Shown here one piece after another: positions 47,783 through 56,799 of a DNA stretch of 64,000 nt. Source of the stretch: Massilia sp. YIM B02443 (lineage in GTDB: Bacteria > Pseudomonadota > Gammaproteobacteria > Burkholderiales > Burkholderiaceae_D); NCBI RefSeq assembly GCF_030411955.1, contig NZ_JASNRA010000002.1:62001-126000 (forward strand), in the 5' to 3' direction. A model generated the notes under the pieces. That model saw nothing but the letters and a program-made list of their open reading frames with translations, was not told the DNA's origin and ran no database searches. The stretch's first letter is position 1. Every line of letters starts with the position of its first letter. A program made the translations under genes and the position numbers.

Positions 47783-48756
47783 TATTCGGCATCTTCAAAT
47801 GAGGTTAAACACAGCTTGCCCTTGTGTTCGGCCACGGCGGCCGTGAACAGGCGGGCGTCGTCCAGCAGCACGTCGGCGCGCCCGACCGAGACCGGGATCA
47901 CGTCGCCGACCTTCAGCGCGAACAGCGCGGCCAGCGTGACTTCCTTGCTCACCAGGCGGCCGTCGAGCTTGACGTTCAGGCTAGACTCCAGCGGCTCGCT
48001 CGGCCTGCGCGGCCCGCGACTACCCGTCCTCTTGTCCATCAGGCCCTGCAGCACGTGGGCCATCAGGGCGTGGTCGAGCGCGATCCAGATCTGGCCGTCC
48101 TGCGAGGCCGGCGCGGTCGCGGCAACCGGCGCCGCAGCCGCATCGTCCGCCGGCGCCACGCCGTCGGACGCGGGTTCCACCACCGCGGCGGCGGCCGGCG
48201 CGCCATACGGCGCGCGCAGCACGATGCGCAGCACCCATTCGGTCTTTCCGGGCGCGCTGGCCGGGGCCACCGCGGCGCGGCTGGCCTGGTTCGGGGTCAG
48301 TGGGGTCGGCTCGGCGCCGGCCGCCGCCAGGCCGTCGGCCACGCGCGTATCGAGCAACGCGGCCAGTTGCTGGGCCAGCGTCGCCGCCAGCCGTTCCTCG
48401 GTGGCGGTGACGCGCTCGGCCTGCGGGTCGCGCTGCGCCGCAGCAGGAGCGTTGCGCGCATAGCGCCCTTCCAGCAGGCCCAGCAGCAAGGCGCGCTCGA
48501 AGGCGACCGCCGCCATGCCATACGGACCGTTCACACCCAGCCAGCGCAGCTGGCGCTCGTCGGGGGCGCGCTCGAAGGACAAACCGGCCAGGCGCCAGGC
48601 GCCCCAGTAACGGCGTCCGCCGGGCGCGGCGATGGCGGCGCCCAGCGTTTCAGCCAGCCGGTTGGCAAAGGCCGGCAACAGGTGCACCGGACGCCCCAAC
48701 AGGCAGGGGTCCAGGACCTGGAATTCGCGTGCTCGCGCAGGTGGATTGATGGGCAT
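47782..48756 (-). CDS. fliM: Divergent flagellar motor switch protein FliM, lateral type
   Basis: 324 residues from the ATG 48756. The C-terminal SpoA domain is clear (LESSLNVKLDGRLVSKEVTL, LKVGDVIPVSVGRADVLLDD), and the middle part begins LDPCLLGRPVHLLPAFANRL. The usual N-terminal CheY-binding peptide (consensus like LSQEEIDALL) is absent from this start. The frame is open to a GTG at 48804, which would add EKKSSIINSLLIK, but a TATAAT box at 48812-48817 places the transcription start at about that codon, favouring the ATG. First gene of the minus-strand export block. Confidence 0.85.
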   Translation of the reverse strand: MPINPPARAREFQVLDPCLLGRPVHLLPAFANRLAETLGAAIAAPGGRRYWGAWRLAGLSFERAPDERQLRWLGVNGPYGMAAVAFERALLLGLLEGRYARNAPAAAQRDPQAERVTATEERLAATLAQQLAALLDTRVADGLAAAGAEPTPLTPNQASRAAVAPASAPGKTEWVLRIVLRAPYGAPAAAAVVEPASDGVAPADDAAAAPVAATAPASQDGQIWIALDHALMAHVLQGLMDKRTGSRGPRRPSEPLESSLNVKLDGRLVSKEVTLAALFALKVGDVIPVSVGRADVLLDDARLFTAAVAEHKGKLCLTSFEDAE

Positions 48757-48811
48757 TTTTATTAACAAGGAATTAATAATGGATGATTTTTTTTCATTCC
48801 ACACGGCAACT

Positions 48812-48817
48812 ATTATA
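48812..48817 (-). promoter_or_regulatory. -10 box of the fliM-flhA block
   Basis: TATAAT on the minus strand in the AT-rich 328-base region 48757-49084 between the divergent fliM and fliE genes. It has no good -35. On the other strand a TTGACA occurs at 48841-48846 without a matching -10. Confidence 0.4.
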
Positions 48818-49084
48818 CAGGGAACTTGCCCGCCAAAACCTTGACATTCTTCTTTGATTTATCACTTGCCCTACGGTAAGATTGCACTGTCGCATCGCAA
48901 CAAATTGCTGTTGCCCTCTAGGTTCAGAGGTAAAAGCGCCTGCAGGGCCGCACCGGAAAACCTGGAATAAAACGGCCGTTCGTTGACAGAGATTTCACAA
49001 TCACTTTGTCGACGCAGGCTTTTGCACGATAGAAATAGCAAGTTTCTGTCGCGATCAAACAACAACGCTGATATGGGAACCACG

Positions 49085-49432
49085 ATGGCAACCGAACTCG
49101 CCGGCCTGATCCGGGCCGACCTGGCACAACTGACCAACGACGCAAATCGCCTGGCGATCGCGCCCGCCTTCGACATGCCGGCCGCAGGCGCCGGGGCGAA
49201 CGGCGAGAATGCCTTCTCGTTCACCCAGACCATGAAGAACGCGCTCGACAGCGTCGACGCCGAAGACCGCGCCGCCAGCGCGCGCGTGGCCGCGGTCGAT
49301 GCCGGCAAGAGCGACGACCTGGTCGGCGCCATGCTGGCCAGCCAGCAAGCCAGCCTGTCGTTCTCGATGCTGGTCCAGGTGCGCAACAAGGTGATGGGCG
49401 CCGTCGACGAACTGATCAAGCTGCCGGTCTGA
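49085..49432 (+). CDS. fliE: Flagellar hook-basal body protein FliE
   Basis: 115 residues. The C-terminal half has the FliE pattern FSFTQTMKNALDSVDAEDRAAS... SLSFSMLVQVRNKVMGAVDELI; FliE joins the MS-ring to the rod. The ATG at 49085 is preferred, with an alternative ATG four codons upstream. First gene of a long plus-strand run. Confidence 0.92.
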   Translation: MATELAGLIRADLAQLTNDANRLAIAPAFDMPAAGAGANGENAFSFTQTMKNALDSVDAEDRAASARVAAVDAGKSDDLVGAMLASQQASLSFSMLVQVRNKVMGAVDELIKLPV

Positions 49433-49490
49433 GGGCCTCGGCCTGCATTCCGCCCGCTGTCGATCCCTCTCTCTCTAGGTCAATCTTTCC

Positions 49491-51218
49491 GTGATCTCTA
49501 CCCTCAAGTCCGCCTTCGGCGGCAAGCTCGCGCTGCCGGCGCTGCCGCCCGCCGTGCGCAACAACCTGCCCCTGGTGCTGGGCCTGGCCGTGGCCCTGAG
49601 CGCCGCCGTCATGATGTACCTGTGGCAGGACCAGTCCAGCTACAAGCCGGTGTTCGGCGCGCGCGAGCGGGTCGCCGCCAGCGACATGATGAGCGTGCTG
49701 GAAGCCGAGCAGATTCCCTACCGCGTGCACCCGGACAGCGGCCAGGTGATGGTGCCGTCGGGCGAACTGGGCAAGGTGCGCATGCTGCTGGCGGCCAAGG
49801 GTGTGACCGCCCAGTTGCCGGCCGGCCTCGAGCTGATGGACCGCAACGACCCGCTCGGCGTGTCGCAGTTCGTGCAGGACGTGCGCTTCCGCCGCGGCCT
49901 GGAAGGCGAACTGGCGCAGAGCATCCTGACCATGGACGCGATCGCCAGCGCGCGCGTGCACCTGGCGATCGCCAAGTCGAGTTCCTTCGTGGCCGGCGCC
50001 GGCGTGTCGGACGGCTCCTCGGCCTCGGTGGTGGTGGCGATGAAGCCGGGCCGCCAGCTGTCGAACGAACAGATCGCCGCGATCGTCAACCTGGTCTCGG
50101 GCAGCGTCGCGGGCCTGAAGCCGCAGCGCGTGTCGCTGGTCGACCAGGCCGGCAACTACCTGTCCTCGCGCGTCGACCTGGCCGACGGCTTCGACGGATC
50201 CGCCCAGGGCGACGCCGCCGCCAAGCACTACAGCGACGACGTGCGCAGCAACGTCAACGACCTGCTGGCGCCGATCCTGGGCGCGGCCAACTACAAGGTC
50301 AGCGTCACCGCCGAGGTCGACAACGACCGCATCGAAGAAACGACCGAGAAATACGGCGAAGCGCCGAAAGTCACCAGCGAAGCGATGCGCGAAGAGATGG
50401 AGCGCAACCGCATGGCGCTGGGCGTGCCGGGCACGCTGTCGAACCGTCCGCCGCAGCAGGCCGAGGCCGGCCAGGATGCGAATGGCGAAGGCGGCGCCGC
50501 CAAGCCGGACGACGGCAGCGCGCGCAAGAACGCCACCACCCGCCAGTACGCCTACGACCGCGCCATCACCCAGATCAAGCGCTCGCGCGGCCGCCTGAAA
50601 AAACTGTCGGTGGCCGTGGTGCTGAACAACGCCAGCGCGGCCGACGCCAAGGCCTGGACCCCGGCCGAACTGGCCAACATCAAGACCATTCTGGCCGGCG
50701 GCCTTGGCATCAGCGCCGCGCGCGGCGACGTGCTGGCCGTGTCCAGCCTGAACTTCCCGGCCGCCCCGGTGGCCGAGGCCTGGTGGCAGGAACGCGACAA
50801 CGTGGTCGACATGACGGGCTGGGCCATGACCATCCTGGGCGCGGTACTCGCTTACTTCTTGCTGCTGCGCCCGCTGCTGCGCGCAGTCACCGGCCGCCTG
50901 GCGCCGCAGCCGCCGCTGGCTCCTGCCGTGCCGGCGCTGCCGGGCGCGGGCGGCGCGACTGCCGCCGCCGGTGCCGCTGCTACCCCTGCCCTGCCGGCCG
51001 GCGTCGCCGCATTGGCCGCGCCGGAAGGCGCCACGGCCGCCGCCGCCGGCGGCCCGGGCGCGGTGGTCCCGCTGCTCGAGAACTACGACCTGCCGCCGAG
51101 CGGTTCGCCGGTCGACGTGATGGTCGACCACCTGAAAGTCCTGGCCGGCAAGGAGCCCGAGCGCGTTGCCGAAGTCGTCAAACAATGGGTACAGAAAAAA
51201 CATGGCCGACCTGAATAA
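49491..51218 (+). CDS. fliF: Flagellar MS-ring protein FliF
   Basis: 575 residues from a GTG. Helix 1 at about 24-42, ring-building motifs (YRVHPDSGQVMVPSGELGKV, QSILTMDAIASARVHLAIAK, ISAARGDVLAVSSLNFP), helix 2 at about 441-460 and an acidic C-terminal tail that binds FliG. Scaffold of the basal body. It overlaps fliG by 17 bases. Confidence 0.96.
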   Translation: MISTLKSAFGGKLALPALPPAVRNNLPLVLGLAVALSAAVMMYLWQDQSSYKPVFGARERVAASDMMSVLEAEQIPYRVHPDSGQVMVPSGELGKVRMLLAAKGVTAQLPAGLELMDRNDPLGVSQFVQDVRFRRGLEGELAQSILTMDAIASARVHLAIAKSSSFVAGAGVSDGSSASVVVAMKPGRQLSNEQIAAIVNLVSGSVAGLKPQRVSLVDQAGNYLSSRVDLADGFDGSAQGDAAAKHYSDDVRSNVNDLLAPILGAANYKVSVTAEVDNDRIEETTEKYGEAPKVTSEAMREEMERNRMALGVPGTLSNRPPQQAEAGQDANGEGGAAKPDDGSARKNATTRQYAYDRAITQIKRSRGRLKKLSVAVVLNNASAADAKAWTPAELANIKTILAGGLGISAARGDVLAVSSLNFPAAPVAEAWWQERDNVVDMTGWAMTILGAVLAYFLLLRPLLRAVTGRLAPQPPLAPAVPALPGAGGATAAAGAAATPALPAGVAALAAPEGATAAAAGGPGAVVPLLENYDLPPSGSPVDVMVDHLKVLAGKEPERVAEVVKQWVQKKHGRPE

Positions 51219-52227
51219 CTACGACGAAGACGACAACGTCGTCCTCAGCCCGGTCGAACAGGCCGCCATCGTGCTGCTGTCGATCGGCGAAGAACAGGCC
51301 GCGGCGGTGCTGCGCTGCCTCGAACGCGACGAATTGATGGAGCTGACCCAGGTGATGTCGCGCATGAGCGGCATCAAGGTCGACACCGTCAAGTCGGCGC
51401 TGCAGAATTTCTTCGACGACTACCGCCAGCAAAGCGGCCTGCACGGCGCCTCGCGCAGCTACCTGAAGCGCTCGCTCGACCTGGCGCTGGGCAGCGACAT
51501 CGCCAACAGCGTGCTCAATACCATCTACGGCGATGCGATCCGCCCGATGATGGCGCGCCTGCAGTACGCCTCGCCCAAGTGGCTGGCCGAATTCGTCTCC
51601 AGCGAACACGTCCAGATGCAGGCCGTGTTCCTGGCCTTCCTGCCGCCGGCGCTGGCTTCCCAGATCCTGGAAGCGCTGCCGCTCGAGGGTCGTGAACTGG
51701 TGCTGCTGAACATGGCGCGCCTGGACGAGATCGACCGTGACGTGCTGCAGGAGCTCGAGGAACTCGTCGCGCGCTGCCTGGCGGCGCTCGATACCCAGAG
51801 CGCCAGCGTCGAAGGCGTGCGCCAGGTGGCCGACATCCTCAATCGCCTGCAGGACAACCGCGTCGGCATGGTCGAACTGCTGCGCGCCCACGATCCGGAC
51901 GTGGTCAACAAGATCGAGATGTCGATGTACGACTTCTTCATCCTGTCGCGCCAGACCGAACAGGTCATCACGCGCCTGCTGGACGAAGTGCCGCTCGAGC
52001 AGTGGGCGATCGCGCTGAAAGGCGCCGAGCCGCCGCTGCGCGATGCGGTGCTCAGCGCCATGCCGAAGCGCCAGGCGCAAAGCTTCGAAGACCTGATGCG
52101 CCGCTCCGGCCCGGTGCCGATGTCGCGCATCGAGCAGACCCGGCGCGAGATCATGGCCACCGTCAAGGAACTCGCCGACGCCGGCGAGATCGACATCCAG
52201 CTGTTTGCCGAGGCGACTGCCGAATGA
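51202..52227 (+). CDS. fliG: Flagellar motor switch protein FliG
   Basis: 341 residues from ATG 51202, inside the end of fliF; a longer in-frame start at 51166 is not needed, since the conserved start LSPVEQAAIVLLSIGEEQAA follows directly. Torque residues are expected in the C-terminal domain (DFFILSRQTEQVITRLLDEV, PKRQAQSFEDLMRRSGPVPM). Overlaps fliH by four bases. Confidence 0.96.
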   Translation: MADLNNYDEDDNVVLSPVEQAAIVLLSIGEEQAAAVLRCLERDELMELTQVMSRMSGIKVDTVKSALQNFFDDYRQQSGLHGASRSYLKRSLDLALGSDIANSVLNTIYGDAIRPMMARLQYASPKWLAEFVSSEHVQMQAVFLAFLPPALASQILEALPLEGRELVLLNMARLDEIDRDVLQELEELVARCLAALDTQSASVEGVRQVADILNRLQDNRVGMVELLRAHDPDVVNKIEMSMYDFFILSRQTEQVITRLLDEVPLEQWAIALKGAEPPLRDAVLSAMPKRQAQSFEDLMRRSGPVPMSRIEQTRREIMATVKELADAGEIDIQLFAEATAE

Positions 52228-52904
52228 AGCAGTTCCGGTCCTATCACTTCCCGCCGCTGCACCAGTTCAGCGCGGCGCGTCCCCAAGGCGCCGGCGCGGC
52301 CGGCGCACGCTCGGATGAAGAATGGCAGAGCGCACTGGCCGACGGCTACCGCCAGGGCCAGCGCGAAGGCTACGAGGTCGGCCTCGACCAGGGCCGCGCC
52401 GAAGGCGTGCCGCAGGGCCGGGCCGAAGGCCTGCAGCGCGGCATCGAGGAAGGCCGCGCCATGGCGCAGGAACAGTTCGCCCAGCTGGCGCAGCCGATCG
52501 ACGCCATGCTCGACGGCCTCACCAAGCTCAAGGACGACCTGCGCGCGGCCCAGCGCAACGAAGTGGTCGAACTGGTCGGCAAGATCGCGCGCCAGGTGAT
52601 CCGCGCCGAACTGGCCCTGCAGCCGGTGCAGCTGCTGGCCCTGGTCGAGGAAGCGCTGGCGGTGATGCCGCCGTCGCGCGAGCAGGTCGAGGTGTTCCTG
52701 AATCCCGAAGAACTGCGCCGCGTGCTGGAACTCGATCCGAAGCGCGCCGCCAAATGGACGCTGCTGCCCGACCCGGCCCTGGTGCCGGGCGAATGCCGCG
52801 TGCGTTCGGGAGACCATGAAGTCGACGCCGGCTGCCAGGGCCGCCTGGCGGCGGTGATGGAACAGGTCGAACAGCAGTTGCTGACCGAGGAGCCGCAGGC
52901 ATGA
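52224..52904 (+). CDS. fliH: Flagellar export regulator FliH
   Basis: 226 residues. Contains the glycine-zipper-like GxxxG repeats typical of FliH (EGYEVGLDQGRAEGVPQGRA), then the ATPase-stator domain (LVGKIARQVIRAELALQPVQL, PGECRVRSGDHEVDAGC). It binds FliI and FliN and tunes the export ATPase. Overlaps fliG and fliI by four bases each. Confidence 0.92.
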   Translation: MKQFRSYHFPPLHQFSAARPQGAGAAGARSDEEWQSALADGYRQGQREGYEVGLDQGRAEGVPQGRAEGLQRGIEEGRAMAQEQFAQLAQPIDAMLDGLTKLKDDLRAAQRNEVVELVGKIARQVIRAELALQPVQLLALVEEALAVMPPSREQVEVFLNPEELRRVLELDPKRAAKWTLLPDPALVPGECRVRSGDHEVDAGCQGRLAAVMEQVEQQLLTEEPQA

Positions 52905-54217
52905 TGGCGCTGGCCGACTCGCTGCGCGCGCTCGATATCGGCGCGGTGCCGGTGGCCACGCCCACCGGACGCCTGGTCGGCGCCCAGGGCCTGCTGCTCG
53001 AGTCGAGCGGCTGCCGCCTGCACACCGGGCAGCGCTGCCGCATCGAGACCGTCGACGGCGAATGGCTCGACGCCCAGGTGGTCGGCTTTCGCGAAAAGAT
53101 CTCGTACCTGATGCCGTTCAAGAAGGCCACGGGCCTGGCCACCGGCGCGCGCGTGCTGCCGGCGCCCGACAAGAACGAACTGATGATCGGCCCCAGCTGG
53201 CTGGGGCGCATGGTCAACGGCCTGGGCGAACCGATCGACGGCCTGGGCCGCCTGGGTGGCGACCAGCCCTTGTCCAGCACCCCGCCGCGCGTCAATCCCT
53301 TGAAGAAGACGCCGGTCGAAGAGCCGCTGGATGTCGGCGTACGCGCGATCAACAGCATGCTCACCATCGGCAAGGGCCAGCGGGTCGGCCTGATGGCCGG
53401 TTCCGGCGTCGGCAAGTCGGTGCTGCTCGGCCTGATCACGCGCCAGACCGTGGCCGACGTGATCGTGGTCGGCCTGATCGGCGAGCGTAACCGCGAGGTG
53501 CGCGAATTCGTCGAGCGTTCGCTTGGGGCCGAAGGCCTGAAGCGCGCGGTGCTGGTGGTTGCCCCGGCCGACGACAGCCCGCTGATGCGGGTGATGGCGA
53601 CCGAGATGTGCCACGCGGTGGCCGCGCACTTCCGCGACCGCGGCCAGAACGTGCTGCTGCTGTGCGACTCGCTGACGCGCTACGCGATGGCGCTGCGCGA
53701 AGTCGCGCTGTCGCTGGGCGAGCCGCCGGCCACGCGCGGCTATCCGCCGTCGGTGTTCTCGAACCTGCCGCAGCTGGTCGAATCGGCCGGCAATGGCGAG
53801 AACCCGCAAGGCAGCATGAGCGCCATCTATACGGTGCTGGCCGAAGGCGACGACCAGCAGGATCCTGTGGTCGATTCGGCGCGCGCCATCCTCGACGGCC
53901 ACATCGTGCTGACGCGCGAACTGGCCGAGCGTGGCCACTATCCGGCGATCGACGTCGCGCAGTCGATCTCGCGCTGCATGGCGCAGGTGGTGGGACAAGA
54001 CCATGCGCTGGCCGCGCGCAAGCTGAAAGCCGCGCTGGCGAAACACGCACGCGTGCGCGACCTGATCCCGCTCGGTGCTTACGTGCCGGGCGCCGATCCC
54101 GAGACCGACCGCGCGGTGGCGCTGCAGCCGCAGATCGAGGCCTTCCTGTGCCAGGGCACGCGCGAAGCCGCGCCGCTGCAGGGCTGCGTCGACCAATTGA
54201 AAGCGATGATGGCATGA
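52901..54217 (+). CDS. fliI: Flagellum-specific ATPase FliI
   Basis: 438 residues. Walker A MAGSGVGKSVLLG near residue 166, the conserved IGERNREVREFV and Walker B VLLLCDSLTRYAM, and GYPPSVFSNLPQLVE. Hydrolyses ATP to help export of axial proteins, in a ring with FliH and FliJ. Two adjacent ATGs are possible starts. Overlaps fliJ by four bases. Confidence 0.97.
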   Translation: MMALADSLRALDIGAVPVATPTGRLVGAQGLLLESSGCRLHTGQRCRIETVDGEWLDAQVVGFREKISYLMPFKKATGLATGARVLPAPDKNELMIGPSWLGRMVNGLGEPIDGLGRLGGDQPLSSTPPRVNPLKKTPVEEPLDVGVRAINSMLTIGKGQRVGLMAGSGVGKSVLLGLITRQTVADVIVVGLIGERNREVREFVERSLGAEGLKRAVLVVAPADDSPLMRVMATEMCHAVAAHFRDRGQNVLLLCDSLTRYAMALREVALSLGEPPATRGYPPSVFSNLPQLVESAGNGENPQGSMSAIYTVLAEGDDQQDPVVDSARAILDGHIVLTRELAERGHYPAIDVAQSISRCMAQVVGQDHALAARKLKAALAKHARVRDLIPLGAYVPGADPETDRAVALQPQIEAFLCQGTREAAPLQGCVDQLKAMMA

Positions 54218-54660
54218 GCAAGCAGAACACCATCGACAGCCTCGGCACCCTCGTGCAGCTGCGTTCGACCCAGGTCGAGCGCCTGCAGCGCGAACTGGCC
54301 AGCCAGGAAGCGACCCGGGTACGCTACCAGAACAATCTGCAGCGCCTGACCAGTCTGGCGCTGGGAAGCGGCGCATCGGGTGCCAGCGTGGCCCTGGCGC
54401 CAGCGCTGGCCCTGAACTGCGGCGCCTACAAGCAGGGCGTGCTGGCGCTGGCCGACAGCCACCGGGTCGACCTGCAGCTGCACGAAGCGAACATGGCGGT
54501 CGCGCAGCGGCGCGTGCACGAAGCCTGGGCCAAACGCGAACTGCTGGGCAAGGTGCTCGAGCGCGCGCAGGACGCGCAGGCTTCGGTGCAGGAACGCGCG
54601 ACCCGCAAGCGCGAAGACGAGATCGCCACCCAGTCGTGGATGGCGGGACGGGCGGCCTGA
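54214..54660 (+). CDS. fliJ: Flagellar export chaperone FliJ
   Basis: 148 residues, almost wholly helical coiled coil (LVQLRSTQVERLQRELASQE, AQRRVHEAWAKRELLGKVLE), as in FliJ. It is the central stalk of the export ATPase. ATG overlaps the fliI stop; the much longer open frame upstream is antisense-like and not used. Identification rests on length, coiled coil and position. Confidence 0.85.
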   Translation: MSKQNTIDSLGTLVQLRSTQVERLQRELASQEATRVRYQNNLQRLTSLALGSGASGASVALAPALALNCGAYKQGVLALADSHRVDLQLHEANMAVAQRRVHEAWAKRELLGKVLERAQDAQASVQERATRKREDEIATQSWMAGRAA

Positions 54661-54688
54661 CGCACGTCGTCACACCAAGGAGAAAGAA

Positions 54689-56074
54689 ATGGCATCGGTA
54701 ATCACTTCCCCCACCTATGACCCGATCACCACTGCGGCCGCGCTGGCCGACAAGTACGTGGCGGCACGACGTGACATCCTCGGCTCGCAAACGCTGCAGG
54801 CGAATGCCAGCGCACGTGGGCTGGCCGAACTGGGTTCAGCGATCTCGGCATTCCAGACCAGCCTGGCAACATTGACCGGCAGCGGCAAGACCATGTACGC
54901 ACAATCGGTTGCGTTCAGCGACACGGCAATTGGTAGCGGCAGCGCCGACGCCACCGCTACATCCGGCACCTATGCCTTCTTTGTGAAGCAGTTGGCTACG
55001 GCCAGCCAGGTATCGATTGCTGGACTGACGAGCGACAAGGGCGTAGGTGGAGAACTGGCGCTCAACATGGGTGGCACGCTCGCCTTCAAGGTCGACCTCA
55101 ATAAAGCAGACGCCAACAAGGACGGGTTCCTCACTCCGCGTGAACTTGCGGCGGCAATCAACTCCGCTCCGGGCAACGCATCGAAGGTTACTGCATCGGT
55201 GGTCGGCACGGGGACCACCGCAGAACTGGTTTTGACTGCCAAGGACACGGGTGCTAATAGTGCCATCACGCTCAATACCAGTGCCATCACCGGTCCCTCT
55301 AGCTTGAAAGCAAATGCAGGGGCCTTGCGTGTTCTGACCGTGGCCAAGGATGCGGTCGTGCACGTGGGCGCCGAAAGCGGCACCGCAATCGTCCAGGCCA
55401 GCAACACATTCACGAATATCGATGGCGTGACGATGACTTTTCGTAAGGAGCAAGCCGCTGGCTCGGCTCCGGTCACCGTCACCTCCGGGCCCAACAACTC
55501 AGCAACCACCGCCAATGTGCAGGCTTTCGTCGACGCCTACAACAAGCTGATGACGAGTCTGTCGGCCATGATTTATCCGGGCAATCCGTCAAGTGGCACC
55601 GTAGCCGGTACTTTTGCCACTGATGGCGGCGTGCGCGCCTTGCACGACCGTCTGGTAAGCATGATGCGCCCGGTGGGAGGGGCAAGCCTGGCTGCATACG
55701 GGATTGTCGCTACCAAAGACGGCACGCTTGAGGTGCGCTCCGATCGTTTGCTGGCTCAGCTCGCGATTACACCGAATGGTCTCGACAAGCTAATAGGCAG
55801 CAGCTCTGCCGCCAACCCCAGCGGTATTGCCAATGAAATGAACAATTATCTAAAGAGCTGGAATGATGCATCGAATGGTCAGATCAGCAAACGCTTGGCC
55901 GCCACCCAAGATCTGCAGGCATCGCTGACTGAGCGCGAAGCCCTGATCGACCAGCAATACGACGCCGCTTACCAGCGCTACCTGGCCCAATTCACGCAGC
56001 TTCAATCGGTACAAAGCATTATGAACAGCAATGTCTCGCTATTCGACGCCTTGTTCGGCAGCGATAAAGACTAG
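54689..56074 (+). CDS. fliD: Flagellar filament cap FliD (LafB)
   Basis: 461 residues. The N-terminal part (SPTYDPITTAAALADKYV) and C-terminal part (QISKRLAATQDLQASLTERE, IDQQYDAAYQRYLAQFTQLQ) match FliD D0/D1; the centre is variable and noticeably lower in GC than its neighbours. GGAG precedes the ATG by eight bases. Position after fliJ and before fliS is the lateral-flagellum (lafB-lafC) arrangement. Confidence 0.93.
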   Translation: MASVITSPTYDPITTAAALADKYVAARRDILGSQTLQANASARGLAELGSAISAFQTSLATLTGSGKTMYAQSVAFSDTAIGSGSADATATSGTYAFFVKQLATASQVSIAGLTSDKGVGGELALNMGGTLAFKVDLNKADANKDGFLTPRELAAAINSAPGNASKVTASVVGTGTTAELVLTAKDTGANSAITLNTSAITGPSSLKANAGALRVLTVAKDAVVHVGAESGTAIVQASNTFTNIDGVTMTFRKEQAAGSAPVTVTSGPNNSATTANVQAFVDAYNKLMTSLSAMIYPGNPSSGTVAGTFATDGGVRALHDRLVSMMRPVGGASLAAYGIVATKDGTLEVRSDRLLAQLAITPNGLDKLIGSSSAANPSGIANEMNNYLKSWNDASNGQISKRLAATQDLQASLTEREALIDQQYDAAYQRYLAQFTQLQSVQSIMNSNVSLFDALFGSDKD

Positions 56075-56093
56075 CGATTAACGGAATCCAAAC

Positions 56094-56483
56094 ATGTCCT
56101 ATCAAGAAGCCTACGGCGAATACCACGCTGTCAACCTCGATGCGCAGACCTCGCACGCCTCGCCGGTGGAACTGGTCCTGCTGCTCACCGACGGCCTGCT
56201 CGACGAGCTGGCGCGGGCGCGCGCCCACATCGAAGCGCGCCGCTACGAGCAGAAGGCAGCCAGCATCGACAAGTGCGTCGAGATCATCAACGGCCTTTCC
56301 AGCTCGCTCGACTTCGACTCGGGCGGCGAGACCGTCGCCAACCTGGCGCGCATCTACGAATTCTGCGCCAACCACCTGAACGGCGCCGGCATCAAGCTCG
56401 ATCCGACCATGGTCGACGAAGTGATCCGCATCCTGAGCACCATCCGCCAAGGCTGGAAAGGCGTCCAGGAACGCAATGGATAG
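56094..56483 (+). CDS. fliS: Flagellin chaperone FliS (LafC)
   Basis: 129 residues with the family start AYGEYHAVNLDAQTSHASPV and the core VELVLLLTDGLLDELARARA and SIDKCVEIINGLSSSLDF. Keeps flagellin unfolded and regulates its secretion. Overlaps the following gene by eight bases. Confidence 0.95.
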   Translation: MSYQEAYGEYHAVNLDAQTSHASPVELVLLLTDGLLDELARARAHIEARRYEQKAASIDKCVEIINGLSSSLDFDSGGETVANLARIYEFCANHLNGAGIKLDPTMVDEVIRILSTIRQGWKGVQERNG

Positions 56484-56799
56484 AACCCGCATCATCGACC
56501 GGCTGGGACAACAGCTCGACGCGCGCCTGCAGGAAGCGGGCGCGCGCTCCGACTGGACCCTGCTGGAACCGAGCGTACGCGAACTGGCGCCGCAACTGCA
56601 GGCGCTGGCCGCACGCGGCCCGTGGAGCGGCACCGAACGCGCCGCATTGACGCGCCTGCGCGCGGCGCACGAACGCGCCGCCCAGGGTTGCGCCGTGGCT
56701 GCCGCCGGCATCGCCGCGCGCCTGGACGAGATGCGCAACAACAAGAAAGGCTGGATGGCCTATGCCCTCGCGGGCGAACACGATATGGACCGACCATGA
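56476..56799 (+). CDS. FliT-like small protein (LafD position)
   Basis: 107 residues, helical and rich in Ala/Arg/Leu, between fliS and fliK, where lateral loci carry lafD, a FliT-like chaperone. No strong family signature is visible, so the call rests on position, length and helix content. Overlaps fliS by eight bases and fliK by four. Confidence 0.6.
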   Translation: MDRTRIIDRLGQQLDARLQEAGARSDWTLLEPSVRELAPQLQALAARGPWSGTERAALTRLRAAHERAAQGCAVAAAGIAARLDEMRNNKKGWMAYALAGEHDMDRP

